A stretch of DNA of 64,000 nucleotides. Origin: Herminiimonas sp. GTDB taxonomy: Bacteria; Pseudomonadota; Gammaproteobacteria; Burkholderiales; Burkholderiaceae. The notes under the pieces were generated by a model. That model was not told the origin of the DNA. It ran no database searches and saw only the letters and a list, made by a program, of their open reading frames with translations. The DNA is taken from the NCBI RefSeq assembly GCF_030655415.1, contig NZ_JAURVN010000018.1:1-64000 (forward strand). Reading direction: 5' to 3'. Below, in pieces: positions 55,370 to 64,000 of the stretch (the stretch's first letter is position 1; each line of letters begins with the position of its first letter). The position numbers and the translations under genes were made by a program.

Positions 55370-56569
55370 TCAAAACATATGGTTGATGCCGATGGACGTG
55401 CCTATTTGCCGGGTTGGTTCTCCGGGTCTTAGCGCGACAACTCCGTGCAAGACCGCTTGGTCTATGTCCGCATAAAGGCTGGTACGTGAAGATAGGGCGT
55501 AGGTTGCGCCTAATATGAAAAAGTTGCGTCTGGCGATTTCGCGGTTGGAGGTTTCCAGTGTTGTGCGGTAGTAGCCGGTTGTCAGGCTAATGATAGATGT
55601 CACGTCATAGCGTGCGCCTAGCCAGATATTTTTAGCCTGGCTAGTAGCGGCCGGCTCGGTCGTTGTATTGATATAGCCGCCGGCAATGCGGATGTCGCCT
55701 ATCTTGTAGGCGCCGCCAAAAGTGACTTGGTCTTGTTCGCGATAATCGGCTGCGCCGGTAGTCGCGACGTTCGGGTTTTGGCGAGTGTAGGCGCCACCGA
55801 CTGTAAATGTGCCATCTGTATAGCCGAGCCCTAAGGCTTTGGCGCTTCCGCTATTGATGTTGCTGGCGACTTCCCCCATCGCGTATTCTGCGCTGGCGGT
55901 AAACCCGCCAAATTTTCCCAGGTATTGAATGGCGTTACTAAAGCGTGGGCCGTCTGCGGTTCCAAATGGTCGACTTACGTTTCCATCGTTATTCCCAGCA
56001 ACGGCGCCGGCTAAAGGAATGATGTGAACGTAGCGATATTGAAATGGCTCGTAGGCATAAACCGCTTTGCACGCTACCGATGGTTGACGTCCAAAGTCGA
56101 TGGAGCCGAAAGGGCCTGCGATCCCGACAGATGAAATACGGTTGAAGGCGCGGCCTTCTTTATTATCACTTGCGCCGGTTCCAGTATTAAAACCGCCTTC
56201 GAGATGAAAATGGGCATTCATGCCGCCGCCCAGATCTTCCACTCCTTTGAAGCCGAGCCGATTGTTGTAATACTCGCCGTTCGAACCGATCTTTGTGGTG
56301 CTGCCCGCAGGTGTCGCATTGGTTAAATGACGGATACCGCCATCGATCGTGCCGTAGATGCTGATCGATGATTGCGAGATTGCCGGCGCTTTTCGAAACT
56401 GGCTGCCTTCCGGCTCGGCTGTTAGGGAACGCGGATCGCGATCGAAAGTCCCATAGATAGTCATGGACGGCGCGTCTGCGTAAGCAGTGCTTATTAGCGC
56501 GTTTGTGAAAACGAAAGCGAAGCGCGTGAATGGTATTGAAGGAAAAGTGGAGCGTTTTATTTTTAGCAT
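55370..56569 (-). CDS. Outer-membrane porin with duplicated first strand
   Basis: 399 residues: signal peptide to about residue 31-33, then a porin barrel with NRLGFKGVEDLGGGMNAHFH and a terminal GTSIGINHMF. Unusually the mature N-terminus has two copies of the first barrel strand, SMTIYGTFDRDPRSLT (35-50) and SISIYGTIDGGIRHLT (68-83), joined by a linker. It is much diverged from the porin at 53904 and probably weakly expressed, since no good ribosome site precedes ATG 56569. The substrate is unknown. Confidence 0.87.
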   Translation of the reverse strand: MLKIKRSTFPSIPFTRFAFVFTNALISTAYADAPSMTIYGTFDRDPRSLTAEPEGSQFRKAPAISQSSISIYGTIDGGIRHLTNATPAGSTTKIGSNGEYYNNRLGFKGVEDLGGGMNAHFHLEGGFNTGTGASDNKEGRAFNRISSVGIAGPFGSIDFGRQPSVACKAVYAYEPFQYRYVHIIPLAGAVAGNNDGNVSRPFGTADGPRFSNAIQYLGKFGGFTASAEYAMGEVASNINSGSAKALGLGYTDGTFTVGGAYTRQNPNVATTGAADYREQDQVTFGGAYKIGDIRIAGGYINTTTEPAATSQAKNIWLGARYDVTSIISLTTGYYRTTLETSNREIARRNFFILGATYALSSRTSLYADIDQAVLHGVVALRPGEPTRQIGTSIGINHMF

Positions 56570-56739
56570 TCTTGTATTACGTCCAGTAAGTCGATTTCTG
56601 TATAGCAAGCACAGGCTAAACGTAATTCGTATATTCTTCTTTTGATATCGGTCAGCATTTGCTAAATCAGGCAGATCTGTCGTGATAGTCTGTCGTTCGG
56701 ATGCAACAATTTTTTAGTTTTAACGTGGTTTGAAATCTC

Positions 56740-57366
56740 ATGACACCTTTCGATCAGTTTATTCAACATTTCGATGGCGCTTTGCGCGTTATTAGCGGCG
56801 TTTCTGTGGCGTCGCGTCCTAGTCCAGCAACTGGATTGGCGGATGGTGCGTTGGCGGATGCCGAGCGTCGTCATAGCGCAGGCTTGATGCGCGTGAATCA
56901 TGTGGGCGAGGTGTGCGCGCAGGCTTTGTATCAGGCGCAAGCGCAGTTCGCGCATACGGATGCGATACGCCAGCAATTTTTGATTGCGGGTCGTGAAGAA
57001 GAAGATCACTTGGCGTGGACGGCGCAGCGCTTGCGCGAATTGGGTTCGCACCCAAGTTTGCTTAATCCGCTTTGGTATGCGGGTGCTTATGCGCTTGGTG
57101 CGGTTGCCGGCAAATTAGGCGATGCGCGTAGTTTGGGATTTGTGGTGGAAACCGAGCGTCAAGTCGAGGCGCATTTAAATGAACATCTGCAAAAATTGCC
57201 GCCACAAGATGCGAAGTCTCTAGCGGTGGTAGCGCAGATGAGCGCGGATGAAGTTGCGCATGGTGCCGCGGCTCAGGCTTTGGGTGCTGAAGCTGTGCCG
57301 CCTTTGGCGCAAAAGGGTATGAAAGCCATGTCGAAGATCATGACGACAGCTGCTTACTATATTTAG
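56740..57366 (+). CDS. coq7: Demethoxyubiquinone hydroxylase Coq7
   Basis: 208 residues, a diiron carboxylate hydroxylase of ubiquinone synthesis. Iron ligands are E57 (NHVGEV), E87 and H90 (EEEDH), E139 (ETERQ), E171 and H174 (ADEVAHG). It adds the last hydroxyl to the ring of demethoxyubiquinone at the membrane. Coq7 rather than UbiF is typical of betaproteobacteria. It is convergent with the OsmC gene. Confidence 0.93.
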   Translation: MTPFDQFIQHFDGALRVISGVSVASRPSPATGLADGALADAERRHSAGLMRVNHVGEVCAQALYQAQAQFAHTDAIRQQFLIAGREEEDHLAWTAQRLRELGSHPSLLNPLWYAGAYALGAVAGKLGDARSLGFVVETERQVEAHLNEHLQKLPPQDAKSLAVVAQMSADEVAHGAAAQALGAEAVPPLAQKGMKAMSKIMTTAAYYI

Positions 57367-57438
57367 TAAGCTAAGTTTTTAGTGCGAGCCGCGGCGAAAG
57401 TAGTGGTTGGAATGTTGAAGCTCCAAGCTTGGAAATCA

Positions 57439-57477
57439 AAAATGGCCGCATCTGCCTTTAGGCAAAGCGGTCGTTTT
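57439..57477. terminator. Bidirectional terminator between coq7 and OsmC gene
   Basis: AAAATGGCCGC (57439-57449) pairs with GCGGTCGTTTT (57467-57477), with two G-T pairs and a nested hairpin TGCCT/AGGCA. Confidence 0.7.
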
Positions 57478-57488
57478 CTATTTCAGGA

Positions 57489-57935
57489 TCAGATTGCAGC
57501 AGGTGTTACCGACAAGTCATCCACGATTTCAAATGAGTGCGTAATTTCCGCTGTCTTTTCCATCATGATCGACGCCGAGCAGTATTTGTCATGCGACAGT
57601 TTGATCGCGCGTTCCACCACATTGGTTTTCAAATTACGGCCAGTGACGGTGAAGTGAAAATGTACTTTGGTAAATACTTTCGGATCGGTTTCAGCGCGCT
57701 CTGATTTTAGTGTCACTTCGCAGCCGCGCACGTCCTGGCCGCTTTTGCGCAAAATCACAACGACATCGTAGGCGGTGCAGCCACCAGTGCCGAGCAAAAC
57801 AACCTCCATCGGGCGTGGTGCCAGATTACGACCGCCGCCTTCAGGCGCGCCATCCATTGCGACGACGTGGCCGGAGCCGGTTTCAGCCAAAAAAGTCATG
57901 CCGGATAAGCCGGTCCAACGTACTGTGCATTCCAT
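57489..57935 (-). CDS. OsmC/Ohr family protein (YhfA-like)
   Basis: 148 residues with the OsmC fold. One cysteine lies in LLGTGGCTAYDVVVIL and the second in DVRGCEVTLKSERAETDPK, the two positions used in OsmC/Ohr peroxidases, although the surroundings match the less-studied YhfA group. It may reduce organic hydroperoxides or bind ligands. It ends next to the coq7 terminator. Confidence 0.87.
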   Translation of the reverse strand: MECTVRWTGLSGMTFLAETGSGHVVAMDGAPEGGGRNLAPRPMEVVLLGTGGCTAYDVVVILRKSGQDVRGCEVTLKSERAETDPKVFTKVHFHFTVTGRNLKTNVVERAIKLSHDKYCSASIMMEKTAEITHSFEIVDDLSVTPAAI

Positions 57936-58090
57936 GGTTTTCTCTTCAAGTTACGGTTAGTTGTGACATTGTAACTGTTCGGAGCGGATGAAATAAACGT
58001 CGAAAATGCCAATCCAAGACAGATTTGCCACAGAAATCATCAAATTCATCCAGGTCCGCGTCACTAATCAGCGAGTTATAGTGATTAAGT

Positions 58091-58120
58091 TTGACGCTAA
58101 GTCCTTGAAAAGACTATAAT
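58091..58120 (+). promoter_or_regulatory. Promoter of rplM-rpsI
   Basis: TTGACG (58091-58096) and a perfect TATAAT (58115-58120), 18 bases apart. Transcription should start near 58127, leaving a leader of about 95 bases. Confidence 0.8.
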
Positions 58121-58163
58121 CTGCGGTTCTTTCGTTTGCTCAGGAAGAGATAACAAGGCCGAG

Positions 58164-58184
58164 TACGTGGCACTACTGCACGTA
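58164..58184 (+). promoter_or_regulatory. Hairpin in the rplM leader
   Basis: TACGTG (58164-58169) pairs with CACGTA (58179-58184). L13 is known to control its own leader in E. coli, so this could be its site; that is inference. Confidence 0.4.
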
Positions 58185-58222
58185 ACCACCATTTGAGCGA
58201 TTTAATTATTTAGGAAGTCATC

Positions 58223-58651
58223 ATGAAAACCTTCTCCGCTAAAGGACACGAAGTCCAGCGCGATTGGTTCGTGATTGACGCGACGGACAAAGTCCTCGGA
58301 CGTGTTGCCAGCGAAGTGGCACTCCGACTGCGCGGCAAACACAAACCGGAATTTACCCCTCACGTCGATACAGGCGACTTCATTGTCGTCGTCAACGCAG
58401 GCAAACTGCGCGTGACCGGTACCAAAGCAACAGAAAAAACATACTATCGCCACTCGGGTTACCCAGGCGGTATCTATGAAACCAACTTCAAGAAAATGCA
58501 AGAGCGTTTTCCTGGTCGTGCGCTTGAGAAAGCGGTCAAAGGCATGTTGCCTAAAGGCCCACTCGGCTACGCGATGATTAAGAAGCTCAAAGTGTACGCT
58601 GAGGAAACTCATCCGCACGCTGCGCAGCAACCTAAAGCACTTGAACTCTAA
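58223..58651 (+). CDS. rplM: 50S ribosomal protein L13
   Basis: 142 residues, the standard length, starting [20 protein letters not shown] and holding [17 protein letters not shown] and [18 protein letters not shown]. It is an early assembly protein of the large subunit. AGGAAGTC precedes the ATG. rpsI follows nine bases later, the conserved bacterial pair. Confidence 0.98.
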   Translation: MKTFSAKGHEVQRDWFVIDATDKVLGRVASEVALRLRGKHKPEFTPHVDTGDFIVVVNAGKLRVTGTKATEKTYYRHSGYPGGIYETNFKKMQERFPGRALEKAVKGMLPKGPLGYAMIKKLKVYAEETHPHAAQQPKALEL

Positions 58652-58660
58652 GGAATAGAC

Positions 58661-59053
58661 ATGATCGGTAACTACAATTACGGAACCGGCCGTCGCAAGA
58701 GTGCAGTGGCTCGCGTCTTCATCAAAACCGGCTCAGGCCAAATCGTCGTCAACGGCAAGCCAGCGAATGAATATTTTTCGCGCGAAACCGGTTTGATGGT
58801 GATTCGTCAACCTTTGGAATTGACCAACAATGTCGAAACTTTCGACATCATGGTTAACGTCAACGGCGGTGGCGAATCAGGTCAAGCGGGCGCTGTGCGT
58901 CACGGTATCACTCGTGCACTGATCGACTACGATGCAACATTGAAACCAGAACTGTCGAAAGCAGGTTTTGTTACTCGTGATGCTCGCGAAGTTGAACGTA
59001 AAAAAGTTGGTCTGCGCAAAGCTCGTCGCGCAAAACAATTCTCGAAGCGTTAA
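58661..59053 (+). CDS. rpsI: 30S ribosomal protein S9
   Basis: 130 residues, starting [20 protein letters not shown] and ending in the basic tail [17 protein letters not shown] that reaches the ribosomal P-site tRNA. It is co-transcribed with rplM and followed by a strong terminator. Confidence 0.98.
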   Translation: MIGNYNYGTGRRKSAVARVFIKTGSGQIVVNGKPANEYFSRETGLMVIRQPLELTNNVETFDIMVNVNGGGESGQAGAVRHGITRALIDYDATLKPELSKAGFVTRDAREVERKKVGLRKARRAKQFSKR

Positions 59054-59085
59054 TCTGCCTCCTGCGCGCGTTGTTTGCGCGTCAG

Positions 59086-59119
59086 AAAAGCCGCCAGGTT
59101 CACGCTTGGCGGCTTTTTT
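59086..59119 (+). terminator. Terminator of rplM-rpsI
   Basis: AAAAGCCGCCA (59086-59096) pairs with TGGCGGCTTTT (59107-59117), followed by more T. Confidence 0.88.
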
Positions 59120-59243
59120 CATCTGTGCTCGGTTCGTAAAGCTGCATTAGTTGAGGTGTTACATCTTTTCGCCGTTTGGCTGAAGCAAGGATGTAGCATC
59201 GCCTGTTAAAATAAAACGAAGTAATTTTTTGCCAGGAAGAAAT

Positions 59244-60281
59244 ATGATCAAGGTTGGTATCGTCGGTGGTACGGGTTATACGGGTGTTGAGTTGCTGCGT
59301 ATTTTGGCGACGCACCCTGAAGTCAAATTGACTGCCATTACCTCGCGTAAAGAAGATGGTTTGCCTGTCGCCGATATGTTCCCATCGTTACGTGGGCGCG
59401 TGGATCTGGTGTTTTCATCGCCGGACAAAGCACAATTAACCGAATGCGACGTCGTCTTTTTTGCCACTCCGCATGGCGTGGCAATGGCCCAAGCGCCGGA
59501 ATTGCTGGCGGCTGGCGTCAAGGTCATCGATCTGGCTGCCGACTTCCGTTTGCAGGATATTGCCTCGTTTGAGAAGTGGTACAAAATACCGCACACCTGC
59601 CCCGATCTATTGAAAGAAGCGGCGTACGGTTTGGTTGAATTGAATCGCGATGCGATCCGTAAGGCGCGCATCGTTGGCAATCCAGGTTGCTACCCAACCA
59701 CCATGCAGCTCGGCTTGGCGCCTTTGTTGAGCGCCGGCGTGATCGATGCATCGCATTTGATCGCCGATTGCAAATCTGGTGTGTCTGGAGCTGGTCGCAA
59801 GGCAGAAGTGGCCATGTTGTTTTCTGAAGCGGGCGATAACTTCAAAGCTTATGGCGTGTCAGGTCATCGTCATTCGCCAGAAACATTGGAGCGTTTGAGC
59901 AAACTGACCAAGGATAAAGTTGGTTTGATTTTTACGCCGCATCTGGTGCCGATGATACGTGGCATGCATTCAACGATTTATGCTCGCTTGACTAAAGAAA
60001 TTGATAACGCGGCGCTGCAGGCATTGTTTGAAAATGCATATAAGGACGAGCCTTTCGTTGATGTAATGCCATTTGGCTCGCATCCAGAAACTCGCTCCAC
60101 GCGCGCCTCGAATATGTTGCGAATTGCATTGCATAGACCGAATGATGGTGACACCGTTATCGTGCTGGTAGTGCAGGATAATCTGGTCAAAGGCGCATCC
60201 GGCCAAGCTGTCCAATGTATGAATCTGATGTTCGGTCTGGATGAAACGACCGGTTTGATGCATGTGCCTATTCTGCCGTGA
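59244..60281 (+). CDS. argC: N-acetyl-gamma-glutamyl-phosphate reductase
   Basis: 345 residues. The NADP motif [14 protein letters not shown] opens the protein, the catalytic cysteine is C149 in [14 protein letters not shown], and [12 protein letters not shown] holds the catalytic His region. It makes N-acetyl-glutamate semialdehyde in arginine synthesis. ATG 59244 follows AGGAAGAAA; an upstream in-frame start at 59229 would add five residues. The position after rpsI is conserved in Burkholderiales. Confidence 0.96.
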   Translation: MIKVGIVGGTGYTGVELLRILATHPEVKLTAITSRKEDGLPVADMFPSLRGRVDLVFSSPDKAQLTECDVVFFATPHGVAMAQAPELLAAGVKVIDLAADFRLQDIASFEKWYKIPHTCPDLLKEAAYGLVELNRDAIRKARIVGNPGCYPTTMQLGLAPLLSAGVIDASHLIADCKSGVSGAGRKAEVAMLFSEAGDNFKAYGVSGHRHSPETLERLSKLTKDKVGLIFTPHLVPMIRGMHSTIYARLTKEIDNAALQALFENAYKDEPFVDVMPFGSHPETRSTRASNMLRIALHRPNDGDTVIVLVVQDNLVKGASGQAVQCMNLMFGLDETTGLMHVPILP

Positions 60282-60299
60282 TGACAAGTAACTGACGTC

Positions 60300-61058
60300 A
60301 TGGCCAACAAGCCAAAACCGGTTTTTAAATCCCTGCGGCGCAAACTCTTTTGGCAGCGATGGTCGGTCTCGCCTGCGCGCATGACGATCAAGAATCATCT
60401 GCCGTGGCCTTTGCGCGTGCTGTTGATTGCCGTCGTGCTGGGTTTGAGCGGTGCGATCGCAATGTGGACTTATGATTTGGGGCGCAGCTTTACCGGCTTC
60501 AAACCAGCGGCAACTGTTGAGCAGCTAGCTGCACTGCAATCGCAAGTGAAAGAAGTGAGTGAAGAGCGCGATCGTTTTCAAACTACGGTCAATGCGGCGG
60601 AAAGCCAGTTGAATATAGAGCGTTCTTTGCAAGCGCAGTTGAACCGTCAAATCAAGACGCTAGAGTCGGAAAACAGCAAGCTCAAGGACGATCTGTCTTT
60701 CTTTGAAAGTCTGTTGCCGACGAATACAGGTGCGGACGGCATTTCGATCCGCCGTTTCAAGGTGGAAATGGCGGAGCCGGGGCAGTTGCGTTATCGCTTG
60801 TTATTAATGCAAGGTGGCAAGCAAGTTTCTGATTTTACGGGGAATTATCAGCTTATTCTGACGCTGGTGCAGGAGGGTAAAAGTGCTATGATGACCTTCC
60901 CAAAATCGGATGCTACCGATAAATTCAAGCTTTCGTTCAAGCATTACCAGCGCGTAGAAGGGGTACTTACCCTGCCAGAAGGCGCGACCGTTAAATCGGC
61001 ACAGATCAAGGTGCTTGAGCGAGGCGCGATGCGTGCGCAACAGTCTGCAAATTTGTAA
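60300..61058 (+). CDS. DUF6776 membrane protein with coiled coil
   Basis: 252 residues: a basic cytoplasmic start, one membrane helix (about residues 37-57, LPWPLRVLLIAVVLGLSGAI region), a coiled coil (about 75-140) and a C-terminal beta domain with YRLLLMQGGKQVSDFTGNY. It matches the DUF6776 family found between argC and bactofilin genes in betaproteobacteria. The function is unknown; the layout resembles cell-wall or division-associated proteins. It lies 18 bases after argC and 11 before the bactofilin gene. Confidence 0.82.
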   Translation: MANKPKPVFKSLRRKLFWQRWSVSPARMTIKNHLPWPLRVLLIAVVLGLSGAIAMWTYDLGRSFTGFKPAATVEQLAALQSQVKEVSEERDRFQTTVNAAESQLNIERSLQAQLNRQIKTLESENSKLKDDLSFFESLLPTNTGADGISIRRFKVEMAEPGQLRYRLLLMQGGKQVSDFTGNYQLILTLVQEGKSAMMTFPKSDATDKFKLSFKHYQRVEGVLTLPEGATVKSAQIKVLERGAMRAQQSANL

Positions 61059-61069
61059 GGAGCGTCATC

Positions 61070-61474
61070 ATGTTTAGCCGTAAAACTAAAAGTACGATTG
61101 ATAGCCTGATTGGTGCTGCGACAATTATCGCGGGCAATGTTCATTTCAAGGGTGGTTTGCGCATAGACGGCCACGTAAAGGGCGATGTGATTGCCGACGA
61201 AGATGAAACCAGCATGCTGGTCATTTCCGAGCACGCCAAAGTCGAGGGCGAAGTACGCGTTGCGCATTTACTCGTTAATGGCACGATTATCGGACCGGTA
61301 TTTTCATCAGAATTGCTTGAATTGCAGCCGAAAGCCCGCATAACTGGTGATGTGCACTACAAAGCTTTGGAAATGCACGGTGGCGCCGTGGTGTCGGGCA
61401 AATTGACCCACGACACGATAGATGAGCCAATTTTGAAACTCGCCGTACCCATACTTGCAGCCAATAATACGTAA
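61070..61474 (+). CDS. Bactofilin-family cytoskeletal protein
   Basis: 134 residues, one bactofilin domain of short right-handed beta-helix repeats with regularly spaced glycines: IAGNVHFKGGLRIDGHVKGD, VEGEVRVAHLLVNGTIIGPV and ARITGDVHYKALEMHGGA. Bactofilins polymerise without nucleotides and shape cells or place wall enzymes. GGAGCGTCATC stands before the ATG. An M23 wall peptidase is encoded about 2 kb away, a frequent partner type. Confidence 0.9.
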   Translation: MFSRKTKSTIDSLIGAATIIAGNVHFKGGLRIDGHVKGDVIADEDETSMLVISEHAKVEGEVRVAHLLVNGTIIGPVFSSELLELQPKARITGDVHYKALEMHGGAVVSGKLTHDTIDEPILKLAVPILAANNT

Positions 61475-61526
61475 AGTCTGGCGCGGGTCTATAATGTGAA
61501 GTACCGTTTTCCAGCAGGAGTCTGAA

Positions 61527-61877
61527 ATGAATGCAATTGTCGAAATGCCATCCCCTATCCTTTTCAGCGACAGCGCTGCAGCCAAGGTTGCCGAACTGAT
61601 CGAAGATGAAGGCAATCCGGATCTGAAACTGCGCGTCTTCGTGCAGGGGGGCGGTTGCTCAGGCTTCCAGTATGGTTTCACCTTCGATGAAATCGTCAAC
61701 GAAGACGACACCACGATGGAAAAGAACGGCGTGCAATTGTTGATCGACTCGATGAGCTACCAGTATCTGGTTGGCGCAGAAATCGATTACAAAGACGACC
61801 TCGAAGGCGCGCAATTCGTCATCAAAAATCCGAATGCAACAACCACTTGCGGTTGCGGCTCATCTTTCTCGGCCTGA
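61527..61877 (+). CDS. erpA: Iron-sulfur cluster insertion protein ErpA
   Basis: 116 residues of the A-type carrier family. The three cluster-binding cysteines are C44 ([11 protein letters not shown]), C108 and C110 (TTCGCGSSF). It delivers Fe-S clusters to target enzymes. AGGAGTC precedes the ATG. A palindromic terminator follows. Confidence 0.94.
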   Translation: MNAIVEMPSPILFSDSAAAKVAELIEDEGNPDLKLRVFVQGGGCSGFQYGFTFDEIVNEDDTTMEKNGVQLLIDSMSYQYLVGAEIDYKDDLEGAQFVIKNPNATTTCGCGSSFSA

Positions 61878-61916
61878 TTACGTTACGACATTCTCGTTAA
61901 ACGTTTCGGTTGAAAT

Positions 61917-61946
61917 AAAAAAGCGCAGATTAATCTGCGCTTTTTT
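61917..61946 (+). terminator. Terminator of erpA
   Basis: A perfect palindrome AGCGCAGATT/AATCTGCGCT (61922-61941) with an A run before and a T run after. It may also serve the convergent anmK. Confidence 0.88.
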
Positions 61947-62018
61947 ATACCTGAATTCCTCTCTGCAATTCATCTTCTGATTTTATGACGATGAGTTCAG
62001 TCCAGATTTGAATCGGCA

Positions 62019-63152
62019 TCATGCCGGATACAACGCTCCCAAAACTCTCAAGCCACGCGCGCCGGTAACCGAAGGTAGATTGCCCGGTTCACGCATATAA
62101 AAGCGTTGCGCCAACCATGCAAAAGCCAGTGCTTCGACTTGATTCGGTGCGACGCCCAAGGCCTCGGTCGATTCCACTCGTATCGTCGGATTATGCAGTT
62201 TCAATGCAAAGTGAATCAGCGTCATCAGATAGCTGTTATGCGCACCACCACCGCAGACATACACGGCCTGGGTTTGCGGCGCATGGAGTTTGATCGCATC
62301 GCTCAAGGTAGTGGCGGTGAACACGGCCAGCGTCGCTTGTGCATCAGCGCTTTGAATGCCGGGGAAGTTCGCCAGCTTTTGCGCCAGCCAAGCAGGATGA
62401 AATAAATCACGTCCGGTACTTTTTGGTGGTGGCGCATTGAAGAATGCTTCATCACGCAACGCCTTCAATAATTCCGGATGCAATTTCCCGGTTTTTGCCC
62501 AGTTACCATTCGCGTCATAAGCAAGCCCGTTGTGTTGCGCGATCCACGCATCCATCAAGACATTACCAGGACCGGTGTCGAAGCCGATTACAGGCGCGTC
62601 GGCCTGATGTGGCAGCACGCTGATATTGCAGATGCCGCCTATATTCACGACGACACGATTTTCATTGCTGCTGCTAAATAATGCGCGATGAAATGCCGGT
62701 ACTAAAGGTGCGCCTTGGCCACCCGCCGCAATATCACGACTGCGAAAATCTGCGACGACATCAATGCCGGTCCATTCGGCCAGCAAGGCGGGATTATTCG
62801 TTTGGCGTGTATAACCGACTTCGGGACGATGACGTATGGTTTGGCCGTGTACGCCTATCGCCACTACATCGCTGGTAGCGACCTTCGCTTCGCGCAGCAA
62901 AGTGCCTACGCATTCCGCATAGTATTCGGCGAGCTGATGGGCTGCGAGCGCTTCACGGTGGATTTCATCCTGGCCAGCAGTTTGCAACGCCATTAAATCT
63001 GCGCGCAATGCCTCTGGAAATTCGACATAAGCCGACCCCAGCGTTTGCTGTGGTGTGCCATCGATGGAGAATGAAATCAGGATGCCATCGACGCCGTCGA
63101 GGCTGGTGCCGGACATCAATCCGATGAAAAGAGAAGTTTGTGGAGTGGACAT
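62019..63152 (-). CDS. anmK: Anhydro-N-acetylmuramic acid kinase
   Basis: 377 residues. Motifs of the family are FIGLMSGTSLDGVDG, IGVHGQTIRHRP, VNIGGICNISVL, GFDTGPGNVLMDAW and VCGGGAHNSYLM. It phosphorylates and opens 1,6-anhydro-MurNAc for cell-wall recycling. The start ATG 63152 is directly preceded by seven T and a long hairpin, so no ribosome site is visible. The upstream gene is a murein peptidase, a fitting neighbour. Confidence 0.94.
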   Translation of the reverse strand: MSTPQTSLFIGLMSGTSLDGVDGILISFSIDGTPQQTLGSAYVEFPEALRADLMALQTAGQDEIHREALAAHQLAEYYAECVGTLLREAKVATSDVVAIGVHGQTIRHRPEVGYTRQTNNPALLAEWTGIDVVADFRSRDIAAGGQGAPLVPAFHRALFSSSNENRVVVNIGGICNISVLPHQADAPVIGFDTGPGNVLMDAWIAQHNGLAYDANGNWAKTGKLHPELLKALRDEAFFNAPPPKSTGRDLFHPAWLAQKLANFPGIQSADAQATLAVFTATTLSDAIKLHAPQTQAVYVCGGGAHNSYLMTLIHFALKLHNPTIRVESTEALGVAPNQVEALAFAWLAQRFYMREPGNLPSVTGARGLRVLGALYPA

Positions 63153-63214
63153 AAAAAAACCGTTCGTCAGTGTTAAGTGATTTTAAGTCACTCTGCGCTG
63201 AACGAACGGTTTTT
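63153..63214 (-). terminator. Long hairpin with T run upstream of anmK
   Basis: AAAAACCGTTCGT (63155-63167) pairs with ACGAACGGTTTTT (63202-63214), with an inner hairpin AGTGA/TCACT. On the minus strand it ends in seven T and would stop transcripts of the M23 peptidase gene, yet the anmK start codon follows immediately. Confidence 0.75.
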
Positions 63215-63261
63215 ACTGCGTACTTCTTGAATCGAATTCCGTATTATTAAATCCGAATCGC

Positions 63262-64000
63262 TTATTTAGCTGCCAGACGCACGTTATTGTTTTCTGGTGT
63301 CAACAGCGCAAAGCGATGTGACATATCGCCGGCAACTGCACGGAAGCGTTGCATTTGCGAAGCGGCCAAAGGTTGTGCATTCGGGATATCAACCGTCATC
63401 GGATTACGCGCTTCATTGTTGACGCGGAACTCGTAATGCAAATGCGGTCCGGTCGACCAGCCTGTCGTACCGACGTAACCAATGACCTGGCCTTGGCTGA
63501 CTTTCGCACCTTTGCGCAGATTGGTTGCGAAGCCGCTCATGTGCGCATACGCGGTCGAATAATTTGACCAGTGTTTGATCACGACCATATTGCCGTAGCC
63601 GCCTTGCTTGCCAGCGAAATCGATAGTGCCATCGCCGGCCGCACGAATCGGGGTGCCGGTTGCTGCCGCGAAGTCCACGCCTTTATGCGCTTTCCATAAG
63701 CCGGAAATCGGATGCTTGCGGACCGAGAAGCCGGATGAAATACGTGTGAATTCCAGTGGCGATTTGAGGAAAGCCTTCTTCAAGGATTTGCCATCAAAGC
63801 CGTAATAGCCACCGCTTTGCGCGCTGCTTGGATCTTCGAACCAGACCGATTGATAAGTTGCAGGGCCGTTCATGAATTCGCCAGCCAATACGCGACCAGC
63901 TTGTACGTATTCGCCGTTTTGCCAGAAAGTTTCATAAACGATATTGAAGCGATCACCGCGGCGCAGGTCCGAGCCAAAGTCGATATCGGTAGAAAACATA
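63262..64000 (-). CDS. M23-family peptidoglycan metallopeptidase (partial)
   Basis: At least 245 residues of the C-terminal part; the gene runs past the window edge. The zinc site is complete: HKGVDFAAATGTPIRA with His and Asp, AYAHMSGF and GPHLHYEFRV with HxH. The part before it (STDIDFGSDLRRGDRFNIVY) matches the middle domain of MepM/YebA-type endopeptidases, so the missing start should hold a signal or membrane anchor and a further domain. It cuts cross-links in peptidoglycan in the periplasm. Confidence 0.92.
   Translation of the reverse strand, partial: MFSTDIDFGSDLRRGDRFNIVYETFWQNGEYVQAGRVLAGEFMNGPATYQSVWFEDPSSAQSGGYYGFDGKSLKKAFLKSPLEFTRISSGFSVRKHPISGLWKAHKGVDFAAATGTPIRAAGDGTIDFAGKQGGYGNMVVIKHWSNYSTAYAHMSGFATNLRKGAKVSQGQVIGYVGTTGWSTGPHLHYEFRVNNEARNPMTVDIPNAQPLAASQMQRFRAVAGDMSHRFALLTPENNNVRLAAK

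Overview
The window reads as a chromosomal stretch of a betaproteobacterium of the order Burkholderiales, most likely family Oxalobacteraceae (Herminiimonas/Janthinobacterium-like). This is inferred from the 3' end of a 5S rRNA, the classical porin families, a Coq7 hydroxylase, the rplM-rpsI-argC-DUF6776-bactofilin-erpA-anmK-M23 peptidase order, and a base composition near 50% G+C by eye. I could run no database search.

Layout. (1) 1-800: end of an rRNA operon, about 600 bp with no gene, and tRNA-Thr(CGT). (2) 1.1-2.6 kb: a manganese (yybP-ykoY) riboswitch in front of a TerC-family membrane protein, then a universal stress protein. (3) 3.2-5.7 kb: tonB-exbB-exbD-exbD, the proton-driven energiser of outer-membrane receptors, followed by free methionine-(R)-sulfoxide reductase. 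(4) 6.4-10.5 kb: two aldo/keto reductases flanking an FMN-dependent monooxygenase of the NtaA/SnaA/DszA family. (5) 10.5-15.4 kb: a heterodimeric ABC exporter and an EamA transporter, then a decayed acetyltransferase gene. (6) 16.2-34.4 kb: the most distinctive region. It holds a CysB-like regulator, a second NtaA/DszA-type monooxygenase, an oligopeptide-family ABC importer whose two permease genes sit about 10 kb apart, two tandem TonB-receptor/binding-protein pairs, a DszC-like flavin monooxygenase, a frameshifted methyltransferase and a GNAT enzyme. (7) 34.4-46.2 kb: metabolic genes (glycerol kinase, SMP-30 lactonase, HIBADH-family dehydrogenase, SbmA/YddA-like ABC protein, M20 amidohydrolase, PF10023 peptidase, FadD, YciA-type thioesterase). 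(8) 46.4-53.7 kb: Atm1-type ABC exporter, gltIJKL importer, pyrC and a DUF3025 gene. (9) 53.9-64 kb: two porins, coq7, an OsmC protein and the conserved housekeeping block, ending in an M23 peptidase cut by the window edge.

How the genes may work together. Region 6 looks like a scavenging pathway for an organic, probably sulfur-containing, compound. TonB receptors would take it across the outer membrane with energy from a TonB-ExbBD system such as the one at 3.2-5.7 kb. Two lipoprotein binding proteins and one ABC importer would bring it into the cytoplasm. FMNH2-dependent monooxygenases would then oxidise it, and a CysB-like protein would regulate the set. The sulfur assignment rests on family resemblance and neighbourhood, not on a direct signal. 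Three observations on gene integrity stand out: a one-base frameshift in the methyltransferase, a GNAT pseudogene readable only across two shifts, and a tandem duplication of the receptor/binding-protein module.
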